NCBI GenBank assembly: GCA_014379585.1
Contig: JACMLN010000109.1
Coordinates: 48,898-112,897, forward strand
Length of the DNA: 64,000 nt
Direction of reading: 5' to 3'
Source of the DNA: Gloeobacterales cyanobacterium ES-bin-313
Lineage (GTDB): Bacteria; Cyanobacteriota; Cyanobacteriia; Gloeobacterales; Gloeobacteraceae
Part shown: positions 1 through 8,240 of the stretch, in pieces
Position numbering within the stretch: the stretch's first letter is position 1
Layout: every line of letters starts with the position of its first letter
The notes under the pieces: generated by a model
Told to the model about the DNA's origin: nothing
What the model saw: the letters and a program-made list of their open reading frames with translations, nothing else
Database searches by the model: none
Position numbers and translations under genes: made by a program

Positions 1-319
1 CAAGTGCCAAGATGGGATGGGCAAGAGTACGGCCTTCACCATCGACCACGAAGACTTGGCGGCGCGCACTCGACTGAGTGGTGACCAGGGTTTGGATAGC
101 AGGCAGTGCTTGGAGGGGATCCGTCACTTTCACCAGTGTGAAGCGCAGGTTATTGGCAAAGAGATCCGCGTACTGTTGCTGTTCTTGCAAAACTTCCTGT
201 TCCCGCTGGGGCAGAGTCCGCTCGTACATCTGCACTTCCACCAAGCCAAGCACCAACACAGGCAGGATGGCTGCCAGCGCAAAAAAGAGCAGGTATTGCG
301 TGCGAAGACGGGTAAACAT
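1..319 (-). CDS. N-terminal part of a membrane-anchored sensor-like protein (cut by window edge)
   Basis: Reading the minus strand from an ATG at 317-319 gives an open frame of about 106 residues that runs off the left edge. It begins MFTRLRTQYLLFFALAAILP, a short basic stretch followed by one transmembrane segment (residues about 8-28). A charged, glutamine-rich, probably periplasmic helix and the start of a mixed alpha/beta segment with FVVDGEGRTLAHP follow. That layout is usual for histidine kinases, chemoreceptors or diguanylate cyclases with a Cache/PDC sensory domain; the DGEGR..AHP pattern fits that domain type. The catalytic part lies outside the window, so the class of sensor cannot be told. 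It is divergent from ilvE with about 55 bases between the starts. Confidence 0.6.
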   Translation of the reverse strand, partial: MFTRLRTQYLLFFALAAILPVLVLGLVEVQMYERTLPQREQEVLQEQQQYADLFANNLRFTLVKVTDPLQALPAIQTLVTTQSSARRQVFVVDGEGRTLAHPILAL

Positions 320-374
320 ACCTGTTAGCGTAACGTTCCCCGTACACTATCTAAAGAGGATTTTGTTTCTACCC

Positions 375-1331
375 ATGACTACCCAACCATCTGAAGCTTT
401 TGTCTACCTGCGCGGCGAGTTCGTCCCCAACAGCGCAGCAACGTTGAATGTTCGTACCCACGGATTTCTCTACGGCACAGCGGTCTTTGAAGGTGTGAAA
501 GCCTACTGGACTCCAGAGCGCGAGACGATGTTTATCTTCCGTGCCCTCGACCACTACCGCCGCCTGCACCAAAGTTGCCGGATTTTGCGCCTGAAGCCGA
601 CCCTCAGCGTCAATCAGATGGTTGCCCTCACTTCCGAGATTATCGAGCGCAACGGTTGCACCGAAGACACCTACTTGCGCCCGATTGTCTATAAAGCCGA
701 TGAGCGGGTGGGTCCACTTCTCGATGTGCCGGGAACAGTCGATGATTTTTGTCTGTTCACGACCCCGATGAGTGCCTACATGGACACCCAAAAGGGTCTG
801 CACCTCTGCGTCTCGTCCTGGCGGCGTATCGATGACAACATGATTCCAGCGCGGGCAAAAGTGAACGGTGCCTACGTCAATACGGCCCTGGCAAAAACCG
901 ATGCTGCCCTCTCCGGCTACGACGATGCGATTGTCTTGACCGAAGACGGCCATGTCGCGGAAGGTAGCGCCATGAACCTCTTCTTGGTACGGGACGGCAA
1001 ACTGATTACTCCTTCTGTGAGCAGCAATATCCTCGAAGGCATCACCCGCGCCACTGTCATCGAACTTGCCCAAAAAGAATTGGGTCTCACCATCGAATCT
1101 CGCCAAGTGGATCGTACCGAGTTGTACATTGCGGACGAAATCTTCGTGTGTGGCACAGCCGTTGAAGTCTCCCCTGTCACCCGCGTCGATCATCGCAATA
1201 TTGGCGATGGCACCGTTGGCCCGATTACCAAGCAACTCTACGATCTCTACGACCAAGTGATCCACGGTCGCCATCCCGATTACACCCACTGGCTCACCCC
1301 AGTAAAAGCAGCGGTACTCAGCGGTTCTTAG
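375..1331 (+). CDS. ilvE: branched-chain amino acid aminotransferase
   Basis: PLP-dependent class IV aminotransferase that carries out the last step of leucine, isoleucine and valine synthesis (2-oxoacid + glutamate), in the cytoplasm. The start ATG at 375 gives MTTQPSEAFVYLRGEF and 318 residues, the usual IlvE size; the open frame extends further upstream but that part overlaps the divergent sensor gene and has no family character. The family signatures are visible: RTHGFLYGTAVFEG near the N-terminus, the PLP lysine in RAKVNGAYVN (about K162), EGSAMNLFLV and FVCGTAVEVSPV near the C-terminus. It appears to be a single-gene unit. Confidence 0.95.
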   Translation: MTTQPSEAFVYLRGEFVPNSAATLNVRTHGFLYGTAVFEGVKAYWTPERETMFIFRALDHYRRLHQSCRILRLKPTLSVNQMVALTSEIIERNGCTEDTYLRPIVYKADERVGPLLDVPGTVDDFCLFTTPMSAYMDTQKGLHLCVSSWRRIDDNMIPARAKVNGAYVNTALAKTDAALSGYDDAIVLTEDGHVAEGSAMNLFLVRDGKLITPSVSSNILEGITRATVIELAQKELGLTIESRQVDRTELYIADEIFVCGTAVEVSPVTRVDHRNIGDGTVGPITKQLYDLYDQVIHGRHPDYTHWLTPVKAAVLSGS

Positions 1332-1450
1332 TACTGAGTTGTGAAAACCTTGGGCCAGCGCTCTAGGTCTGAGGATCCATCAGATTTCCCTAAGTGATAA
1401 TCCATGGAAAATTGCTATCATTGTGAACAACCATTCCACTTGAGGCGGCT

Positions 1451-2287
1451 ATGGTTCAATTTGATGCCAAGTTGCGTTTACCCACAGCCCTTGAACTGCC
1501 TGAATCCGATGACACTCCTGTGGACAATGAACTTCAAGATACCGTTCCAGGATTGCTCAAGGACACACTTCGTCTAATCTGGCAGAACCGCAACGATTGG
1601 TTTTTTGGAGTAGACATGGGGATCTACGCCGATACAGAGCAGCCTTATCGAGCAATCGTCCCCGATGGATTTTTGAGCATTGGTGTGCCTCGCTTCAAGC
1701 CTCAGTACGGTGATCGCGGACGGCCAAGCTATGTGCTTTGGGAAGAAGAGGGCAAAGTCCCAATGTTGGTTCTCGAAGTCGTGTCAGAAACATACCGAAA
1801 TGAGTACAGCGAAAAGCTCAAAGAGTATCAAGACCTGGAAGTTCTGTACTATGTGGTCTACAACCCAGATCAACTGAAAAAAGACCACGCGCCATTAGAA
1901 GTGTATCGCTTGAGCGAAGGCCAGTATGTTCTGATGACTGGCGAACCTTGCTGGATGCCAGAAATCGGCTTGGGCATTGGTCGTGCCATGAACAATCATC
2001 TTGATTGGCGGCGGGAGTGGCTGTACTGGTTCAGTGAAGACGGTACACGCTATCCCATCCCCGAAGAATTTCAACGCTACCGAGCAGATTTGGCGGAACA
2101 GGAAGTAGAGCAAGCAGCGCAACGAGAAGAGCAAGAGCGCCAACGGGCAAACCAAGCAGAACAACAAGCGCAGGTTGAGCGCGAGGCACGACTGCAAGCA
2201 GAAGCGCGCGTTCAGCAAGAACGTCAACGTGCCGCACTCCTAGCAGAACGCCTAAGGGCGCTAGGATTAGACCCAGAAAATCTTTGA
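1451..2287 (+). CDS. Uma2 family (DUF820) protein with C-terminal coiled coil
   Basis: Residues about 20-185 form a Uma2/DUF820 domain, a PD-(D/E)XK nuclease-fold family that is hugely expanded in cyanobacteria. Visible family features are IVPDGFLSIG (the acidic active-site strand), VPMLVLEVVSETYRNE (ELxS-type E plus following residues) and the KLKEYQDLEVLYYVVYNP segment. From about residue 210 to the end it is a glutamine/glutamate/arginine-rich coiled coil ending in AERLRALGLDPENL, a tail common in this subfamily. The start ATG follows a GAGG-type ribosome site. Biochemical function of most Uma2 proteins is unknown; many are thought to be tied to mobile DNA. It lies at the left edge of an A/T-richer accessory patch. 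Confidence 0.88.
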   Translation: MVQFDAKLRLPTALELPESDDTPVDNELQDTVPGLLKDTLRLIWQNRNDWFFGVDMGIYADTEQPYRAIVPDGFLSIGVPRFKPQYGDRGRPSYVLWEEEGKVPMLVLEVVSETYRNEYSEKLKEYQDLEVLYYVVYNPDQLKKDHAPLEVYRLSEGQYVLMTGEPCWMPEIGLGIGRAMNNHLDWRREWLYWFSEDGTRYPIPEEFQRYRADLAEQEVEQAAQREEQERQRANQAEQQAQVEREARLQAEARVQQERQRAALLAERLRALGLDPENL

Positions 2288-2449
2288 GCACACTGGGAGA
2301 ATCATAGTTTTTCGGTGCATTTAAATCATTGACATAGTTTCTATGCAGCTTCATTTGAAGTACTCAAGCCTTGTCTAAGTACGTCAACCATACGAGGAGA
2401 CTGAGGCAAATTCAGAACTGTGCTGGGGGATATTTGGCTCATGTCTTAG

Positions 2450-2758
2450 ATCTCTTTATACAGATTATTCTCGATTTCGGCGAAAGTTGATCACCAAAAA
2501 TTTGGTGGTTATCGCGCTAATATCGTCACTTACACACTGTCCTATCTCAGCTTTATTGCCAAGGAGCGCATTGATTTGAACTGGATTTGGAAGCATCAGA
2601 GCCTTCCACCAGATTTGCAGCAAATGATTTTAATCACCTCTCAGGGTGTTCATCAAGTCATTACTAACCCTCCTGATGGCTGCAATGTGACCGAATGGTG
2701 CTAAAAAGAAGCTTGCTGGCAGGCTGTTCAAAGAATCCAAGCTGGGGTTGAACCGTAG
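2450..2758 (+). pseudogene. C-terminal remnant of an AIPR-like (abortive infection) protein
   Basis: The 543-base stretch 2288-2831 has no intact gene. One frame (starting near 2450, directly after a stop at 2447) reads YRLFSISAKVDHQKFGGYR, ANIVTYTLSYLSFIAKERID, then NPPDGCNVTEWC, a TAA stop at 2702-2704, and in the same frame KEACWQAVQRIQAGVEP and a second stop at 2756. The ending N-V-T-E-W-x-K-x-E-A-C-W resembles the C-terminus of AIPR proteins (abortive infection phage resistance), where a lysine would be expected at the stop position. The simplest reading is an eroded AIPR gene whose 5' part is lost and which carries a nonsense change. Family assignment is from memory of the motif and is moderate. 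Confidence 0.5.
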
Positions 2759-2831
2759 TAATCTCTGCAAGTCCAAAAAAGTGCTTGCATGTGATTTTAT
2801 TTTAACTGGGATCTAGATTTTCTCCACTAAG

Positions 2832-3299
2832 ATGAAAAGGCATCCCGATGGCATGGGTGAGGAACGTTGGTCTAGGTTCGCTGCCTATACCAGGGAGGAA
2901 TGTACCGTGAGCAGAACCCACCACGACCAATTTGCCGACGATCCGCTGCGCAACTTGGCTCTAGAACTCGTCGCTTCATGGACAATCAGAACAGAGCAAC
3001 AGTCAGACCTTTCACAAGAAGAACGGGAGCAACTCATGAACGTCTCATCTGCATACCTTGAGTGGAAAGAGCAGACCCTCCAAGAAGGACGGCAAGAAGG
3101 ACAACGAGAAGGCGAACTTAGAGGGCGGCAAGCGGCAGCACGTGAAATTCTTCTGCAACTTCTCACCCACAAGTTTGGCCCGTTGAGTGCCCAGGTTGTT
3201 TCTCAAATTCAAGCCATCACTGATACTGAAAAACTCGAACAGTTGCCTAAGGCTCTCTTCGATGCCACTGACCTTCAGAGTTTTCTCCAAAATCTTTAA
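2832..3299 (+). CDS. C-terminal Rpn-/DUF4351-like fragment
   Basis: 155 residues. The second half is typical of the tail of Rpn-family (PD-(D/E)XK nuclease/transposase-related) proteins of cyanobacteria: an EGRQEGQREGELRGRQ repeat-like charged helix, followed by the helical bundle ILLQLLTHKFGPLSAQVV and LEQLPKALFDATDLQSFLQ seen in DUF4351. The N-terminal nuclease domain that normally precedes it (about 200 residues) is missing; the first 60 residues here show no nuclease motif. It may therefore be a truncated, non-functional relic with a fortuitous start; a GTG at 2908 is an alternative start. Located directly after the AIPR remnant, consistent with a site of gene decay. Confidence 0.55.
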   Translation: MKRHPDGMGEERWSRFAAYTREECTVSRTHHDQFADDPLRNLALELVASWTIRTEQQSDLSQEEREQLMNVSSAYLEWKEQTLQEGRQEGQREGELRGRQAAAREILLQLLTHKFGPLSAQVVSQIQAITDTEKLEQLPKALFDATDLQSFLQNL

Positions 3300-3315
3300 G
3301 AGCACACACCATCCT

Positions 3316-3768
3316 ATGTCTGGCACCGTACCAAAGATTATCGCCATCGATCATGACGACTACGCTGCTAAGCATATTGGACGCACTAACGATGGGCGGC
3401 AGTTCTTTCTTACTTCGCCATTTGATCCCGCTACCAGGGATCGCAAGGAGGATTGTGAGTTTATCGCACTGTATTTATTCGACGCCCAAGGAAATCTGCT
3501 AGAAGCGCAAATCGACAGCCTTGGCCCAAGAGCTTCAATGGATGAAGAGGTGGCTCGAAGCATATACGAGAAGCGCCTAAAAGATCTAGGAAACGTTTCT
3601 TTTGAGCGCATTGAAATTGCACCCTTCTACATTGAGCGCTTCGGTTCCATCTTTGGCCTTGTACTTCGAGAACTTGAAGAAGAAGACGATCCACTGGTCG
3701 TCGAAGTCCAACCTGGAAACTACATGGCTTTCTCCGAACCATGGGACAGCGGTGAATACGACACATGA
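3316..3768 (+). CDS. conserved-looking hypothetical protein, 150 residues
   Basis: I chose ATG 3316 (MSGTVPKIIAIDHDDYAAKH) because the upstream part of the frame overlaps the preceding gene. The product is a small acidic soluble protein with no signal peptide or membrane segment. It has alternating strands and helices: GRQFFLTSPFDPA, CEFIALYLFDAQGNLLEAQI, an acidic helix MDEEVARSIYEKRLKDLG, and VVEVQPGNYMAFSEPWDSGEYDT at the C-terminus. I do not recognise the family. It sits 17 bases before a DUF4291 gene on the same strand and is probably co-transcribed with it in the accessory patch. Confidence 0.6.
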   Translation: MSGTVPKIIAIDHDDYAAKHIGRTNDGRQFFLTSPFDPATRDRKEDCEFIALYLFDAQGNLLEAQIDSLGPRASMDEEVARSIYEKRLKDLGNVSFERIEIAPFYIERFGSIFGLVLRELEEEDDPLVVEVQPGNYMAFSEPWDSGEYDT

Positions 3769-3785
3769 ATTCAGATCATTAAACG

Positions 3786-4442
3786 ATGAAATTGCAAACT
3801 GAGCCATATCTAGATCAAAAAGACCGTTGGCCACCGAAAGGTCAGGTGATTCTTGCTCAATATGACGCAGATTCAATCGTTGTCTACCAAGCCTATCGTC
3901 CTTCGATTGGGCACTTTGCTGCACAGCATGGCTATTTGGGCGGAGACTTTAGCTTGACGCGGATGACTTGGATCAAACCCAATTTTCTTTGGATGATGTA
4001 TCGATCTGGTTGGGGGACAAAAGAGGGGCAAGAAGTGACCTTGGCAATTCGTCTTCAACGTTCTGCCTTTGAGGCCATCCTTGCTCAAGCTGTTCACTCA
4101 ACATATATTCCTGAAATTTATGAAAATCAAGAGGCGTGGAGTTGCGCTGTGAAAACCTCTGATGTGCGGTTGCAGTGGGATCCAGATCACAATCCATCAG
4201 GAGGAAAACTAGAACGTCGCGCCATTCAACTCGGTCTGCAAGGTGAAGCAGCACAGAAGTATTCGCGGGAATGGATTGTGAGCATCGAAGACATTTCAGA
4301 GTTTGTCAGTGAACAGCGAAATCATGTTATTAGAAAAAACTACGACGCACTGCTGACCCCAAGCGAAAGTGCTTATCAAGTGAGCGATCTTGAGATAATC
4401 AGAAAATTGCAACTTTCGGAAATCGATGAGATTGGAAGCTAA
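3786..4442 (+). CDS. DUF4291 domain-containing protein
   Basis: 218 residues that match the DUF4291 pattern over nearly the whole length: YQAYRPSIGHFAAQHGYLGG near the N-terminus, RMTWIKPNFLWMMYRSGWGT in the middle, and VRLQWDPDHNPSGGKLERRA followed by a Q-x-G-L helix near the C-terminus. DUF4291 proteins are cytosolic, of unknown biochemical function, scattered through bacteria and fungi in a way that suggests frequent transfer. The fused-looking last 30 residues (about 190-218) lie beyond the usual domain end and contain no recognised motif. Preceded at 17 bases by an unknown gene and followed at 28 bases by a DUF6940 gene, so the three may form one accessory operon. Confidence 0.85.
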   Translation: MKLQTEPYLDQKDRWPPKGQVILAQYDADSIVVYQAYRPSIGHFAAQHGYLGGDFSLTRMTWIKPNFLWMMYRSGWGTKEGQEVTLAIRLQRSAFEAILAQAVHSTYIPEIYENQEAWSCAVKTSDVRLQWDPDHNPSGGKLERRAIQLGLQGEAAQKYSREWIVSIEDISEFVSEQRNHVIRKNYDALLTPSESAYQVSDLEIIRKLQLSEIDEIGS

Positions 4443-4470
4443 TACTTTATTGAGGTAACATAGAAGTCTT

Positions 4471-5055
4471 ATGTGGAAAACGAACATTCAATCCGAGTCG
4501 AATGGCAGAATCATCAAAATTACTTTTAGCCAGTCTGATTTACAGCTTAGTTTTTTTGACGTATTGACGCTATTATCTGGCTCCACTGACTTTCGAAGTT
4601 ATTTCAGCGCTCAATTATCCTCTGTGCCATTCAGTGCCTTTCGCTGGGAGACTCCTTCGGTAACAACGACATCGGTTGACCATTACTTCGAGTGTGTTCT
4701 TGTCGATGATCCTGGCTTAGAAAGGACACCGGATATAGCTGCGTTCTCTGATTATTTTACATCTGATGCAGTTAAAAACGTAGCTGTGTTTCCAAATCTT
4801 GGAAACGATGCAATTCTGGTGGTTCCCTGTCCTGTTACCAACGATTCTTCCTACGGACACATTGCTGCGTTTCTAAGAAATGCCCCAGGATACCAACGCG
4901 ATGCACTTTGGAAATCTGTGGGGTTAGCAATGTTAATGCGTCTATCGTCGAAACCTGTGTGGCTCAGCACAGCGGGTGGAGGGGTTGCATGGCTACATGT
5001 GCGGCTAGATTCGCGCCCGAAATACTACAGTTACGCGCTCTACAAGAGAGATTGA
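4471..5055 (+). CDS. DUF6940-like protein
   Basis: 194 residues without signal peptide. The middle and C-terminal parts carry what I recall as the DUF6940 signature: AFRWETPSVT, VAVFPNLGNDAILVVPCPVT, YGHIAAFLRNAPGYQRDALW, then VWLSTAGGGVAWLHVRLDSR and PKYYSY at the end. The family occurs in cyanobacteria and proteobacteria and has no assigned function; the WLSTAGxGVxWLHxRLDxRPKYY box suggests a conserved ligand or active site. An A/T-rich gene compared with the flanking housekeeping genes. It ends the accessory patch; the 256 bases that follow up to valS (5056-5311) show only a weak minus-strand frame and no recognisable gene. Confidence 0.7.
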   Translation: MWKTNIQSESNGRIIKITFSQSDLQLSFFDVLTLLSGSTDFRSYFSAQLSSVPFSAFRWETPSVTTTSVDHYFECVLVDDPGLERTPDIAAFSDYFTSDAVKNVAVFPNLGNDAILVVPCPVTNDSSYGHIAAFLRNAPGYQRDALWKSVGLAMLMRLSSKPVWLSTAGGGVAWLHVRLDSRPKYYSYALYKRD

Positions 5056-5311
5056 TTAGTTTGTAAAAGGTTGAGGCGAGCGCATTCTCGTTGAGGGTGC
5101 TAGCTTTACCACCTGCTACCGATTCATCATCGAAATGCGTTTAAACCCAAAGTGCCTCCCATTGGTAATCCAAACCTCTCCCGATCCGCCTCCAATTCCA
5201 CATCACCATGCGTAGCGTCCAATGCAATTCTTAGTCCCAAGCCATAAAAGTTGCCAAGGGGGTGGGGAGAACAGGCAGCCGATTCTTGGGTAATCATCCC
5301 CCCACCGAGAC

Positions 5312-8005
5312 TCAACCCAAACGCGTCAGTTGTTCTTTCAAGAGAGTGGTCTGGGTATCGATCTCGCCCAACTTGTCGCGGGTCTCTTTGACCAGTTCCG
5401 GAGGTGCATTTTGGACGTAACTCTCGTTAGAAAGGCGGCCATTCAGCCCAGCTGATTCTTTATCCAACTTTTCAAGAGCCTTTTCGAGCTTGACTTTGAG
5501 GGCTTCAATATCGACGAGGCCACTGAGGGGCAAGAAGACCTGGACAGTTCCAGTCACACCAAAAGCCACCTGGGTAAGGGGAGCGGATTCACTACTGCGC
5601 AATTCTAATTCCTCCACTTTCGCGAGATAGGAAATATAACTGCGAGTGCGCTCAAGAGCCGCCTGTTCATGAGGATTGGCGGTTTCAAGAATCGCGAGGG
5701 CGATCTTTTGAAGGGGTGGAATCTGCACAAATTGGCGCAGGTTTCTAATCGTGCGCACCACTTCTTGAATGAGCGAAAAATCGGGTTCTTCAGCAATCGG
5801 ATTTTCTGCACCAACTGGGTAGGGTTGGAGAAGAATCGAGGTTTCACTAGTTGGTTGATTGAGTAGTTGCCAAATCTCTTCGGTGATGTGGGGCATCCAG
5901 GGATGGAGAAGTCGAAGGATACGATCCAATACAAAAGCAAGTACCTGTTGCGCACTGCGGCGGATTTCAGGATTGTCGAGGCGAGGCTTGGCAAGCTCCA
6001 CGTACCAGTCGCAGAAGTCGTCCCAGATAAATTCGTAGATCGCCTTTGCCCCTTCACCGAGGGCGTAGCGATCCAGCAGGCTATTCAAGTTTTTCGAGGT
6101 GGAATCCAACCGTGAAAGAATCCAACGATCTGCCAGTTCCAATTTTTCGGGTTCTGGTGTCCCCAACTGTTCGGGCGTGAGGTCGTCGAGGTTCATCAAT
6201 ACGAAGCGACTGGCATTCCAGATCTTGTTGGCAAAGCGCTTACTCGCATCGACAGCGCGGGATTCTTTTTTCTTTTTGTCCCAGTCGAGGCGCACATCTT
6301 GGCCTGCTCCCGTCACTTCGCGCACCAGGGTATAGCGCAACGCATCGGTGCCGTAAATATCCATCAGTTCGATGGGGTCGATGCCATTGCCCTTGCTCTT
6401 GGACATCTTCTGACCCTTATCGTCCCGCACGATGCCATTGATGTAGACCGTTTTGAACGGAATTTCACCCGTGAACGCTTTGGCCATCATCGACATCCGA
6501 GCAACCCAGAAGAAGATAATGTCGAAGCCCGTGGACATCAACGCATTCGGGAAAAAGGTCTGGAAATCAGCAGTTTCTTCCGGCCAACCCAGAGTCGAAA
6601 ACGGCCAGAGAGCAGAACTGAACCAAGTATCTAAAACATCGTCTTCGCGGCGCAATTTCACCCCTTCCCCATAGAGCACAATGGCTTGGGCGTAGGCTTC
6701 TGCTTCGTTATGGGCAACGATGGGGGCGGCTTCTTGATCGATCACATACCAAGCTGGAATCTGATGACCCCACCAAAGTTGGCGGGAAATGCACCAAGGA
6801 CGAATCCGCACAAGCCAATCGCGATAGACATTTCCCCACCGCTCCGGGACAAACACAGGGCTATGATCTTCATCGAAATCCTTGAGACAACGTTCAGCCA
6901 TCGGTCGCACATCGAGAAACCACTGATCTGAGAGGTAGGGTTCCACGGGCACCCCACCGCGTTCGGAGTAGGGCACGTTGTGTTTGTAGTCTTCTTTTTT
7001 AAGCAACCAGCCTTCCGCTTCTGCCTGCTTTTCGATAGCGGGGCGTACTCCTTTGAGGCGATCGAGTCCAGCGTAAGGCCCAGCATTTTCGTTGTAGGTG
7101 CCATCCGGGTTGAGCAAATTGATCATTGGCAAGTTGTGACGTTGACCCATGTCAAAGTCATTTTGGTCGTGGGCAGGCGTAACTTTCACAGCGCCACTGC
7201 CGAAGTCCATTTCCACCGCTTCGTCGCCAATAATCGGAATCTCGCGATCCACAATCGGCAGACGCACCTTTTTGCCGATCAAATGTTGATATCGAGGATC
7301 TTTGGGGTGAACTGCCACCGCCGTATCGCCAAGCATCGTCTCTGGTCGGGTCGTTGCCACGACCAAGGTTTCCTCCGAACCGACCACAGGATAGGCGAAG
7401 TGCCACAGGAATCCTTTAACTTCTTTCTCATCGACTTCGAGATCTGAAACCGCTGTCTGAGAAGCTGTACACCAGTTGACCAAATACTTTCCGCGATAAA
7501 TCAAACCCTTGCTGTGGAGATCGACGAAAACTTTCACTACGGCTTGATTGCGTTGGGCATCGAGGGTAAAGGCTTCTCGGCTCCAGTCCAAAGAAAGTCC
7601 AAGGCGGCGGAGTTGCCCTGTGATTTGCCCCCGCGACTTTTCTTTCCAGGCCCAAGCCCGTTCCATAAAAGCGGGGCGACCCAACTTGAAGCGATCCGTG
7701 CCCTCTTCTTTAAATTGCTTGTCCAGTACGGTATGCACGGCGATGCTGGCGTGATCCGTTCCTGGCAACCAAAGCGTCTTGAAACCTTTCATTTTGCGGT
7801 AGCGCATCACCACATCGGGCAGCGTAAAACAGAGGCCATGACCCATGTGCAACGAGCCTGTGACGTTGGGAGGCGGGAGCACCATGCTGAATGGTTCCCC
7901 CGGATCGTTGGTCTTGGGAGTATAAAATCCTTTGTCTTCCCAGTACCGTTGCCAGCGCGGTTCGGCTTCAAAGGGACTGTATTCTTTCGGTAAGGTGCGG
8001 GTCAT
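5312..8005 (-). CDS. valS: valine--tRNA ligase
   Basis: Class I aminoacyl-tRNA synthetase that charges tRNA-Val in the cytoplasm. The start ATG at 8005 gives MTRTLPKEYSPFEAEPRWQR and 897 residues, a normal ValRS length. Visible features in order: HIGH motif in PNVTGSLHMGHG (about residues 47-57), the editing (CP1) domain with ATTRPETMLGDTAVAVHP, KMSKS motif in GQKMSKSKGNGIDP, anticodon-binding domain with DDFCDWYVELAKPRL, and a C-terminal coiled coil (KLEKALEKLDKESAGLNGRL) typical of ValRS. It is transcribed away from the VirB-like region on the other side, with about 235 bases between the two starts. Confidence 0.97.
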   Translation of the reverse strand: MTRTLPKEYSPFEAEPRWQRYWEDKGFYTPKTNDPGEPFSMVLPPPNVTGSLHMGHGLCFTLPDVVMRYRKMKGFKTLWLPGTDHASIAVHTVLDKQFKEEGTDRFKLGRPAFMERAWAWKEKSRGQITGQLRRLGLSLDWSREAFTLDAQRNQAVVKVFVDLHSKGLIYRGKYLVNWCTASQTAVSDLEVDEKEVKGFLWHFAYPVVGSEETLVVATTRPETMLGDTAVAVHPKDPRYQHLIGKKVRLPIVDREIPIIGDEAVEMDFGSGAVKVTPAHDQNDFDMGQRHNLPMINLLNPDGTYNENAGPYAGLDRLKGVRPAIEKQAEAEGWLLKKEDYKHNVPYSERGGVPVEPYLSDQWFLDVRPMAERCLKDFDEDHSPVFVPERWGNVYRDWLVRIRPWCISRQLWWGHQIPAWYVIDQEAAPIVAHNEAEAYAQAIVLYGEGVKLRREDDVLDTWFSSALWPFSTLGWPEETADFQTFFPNALMSTGFDIIFFWVARMSMMAKAFTGEIPFKTVYINGIVRDDKGQKMSKSKGNGIDPIELMDIYGTDALRYTLVREVTGAGQDVRLDWDKKKKESRAVDASKRFANKIWNASRFVLMNLDDLTPEQLGTPEPEKLELADRWILSRLDSTSKNLNSLLDRYALGEGAKAIYEFIWDDFCDWYVELAKPRLDNPEIRRSAQQVLAFVLDRILRLLHPWMPHITEEIWQLLNQPTSETSILLQPYPVGAENPIAEEPDFSLIQEVVRTIRNLRQFVQIPPLQKIALAILETANPHEQAALERTRSYISYLAKVEELELRSSESAPLTQVAFGVTGTVQVFLPLSGLVDIEALKVKLEKALEKLDKESAGLNGRLSNESYVQNAPPELVKETRDKLGEIDTQTTLLKEQLTRLG

Positions 8006-8139
8006 AGGCTTGCACACGGACAGCAAATTCTAGGATATCCCTTTGCCTGACCTAGCTGTGGAAGTGTTCTTGTCGTTCCGAAGTCGCACATGATTCCCGT
8101 TATGGGGTACGGACTGCAATAAGGGCAGGGCGTTTCTAC

Positions 8140-8155
8140 TGTCCGGCGCCGGACA
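8140..8155. promoter_or_regulatory. perfect 16-bp palindrome, candidate operator
   Basis: TGTCCGGCGCCGGACA is a perfect inverted repeat with no spacer. It lies about 85 bases before the strong ribosome site of the first gene of the VirB-like set and about 135 bases upstream of valS. A position between divergent genes and exact dyad symmetry are what a dimeric repressor site would show. A partition or replication-control site is another possibility given the neighbouring DnaA-N-like gene. No direct evidence for a bound protein. Confidence 0.4.
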
Positions 8156-8240
8156 TCTAAGCTCAGATCATGATTGCCACTTGTGGGATTAAACCATGTT
8201 CCGCTATATTGAACTCACTTCACCCAGCAGGAGGAGTGAG

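Noticed and set aside
369..1289. 306-residue minus-strand frame opposite ilvE
   Set aside because: It lies entirely under a well-supported ilvE gene and has no family features; antisense shadow.
5127..5315. 62-residue minus-strand frame after valS
   Set aside because: Composition not convincing, no good start or ribosome site and no recognised family; left as non-coding.
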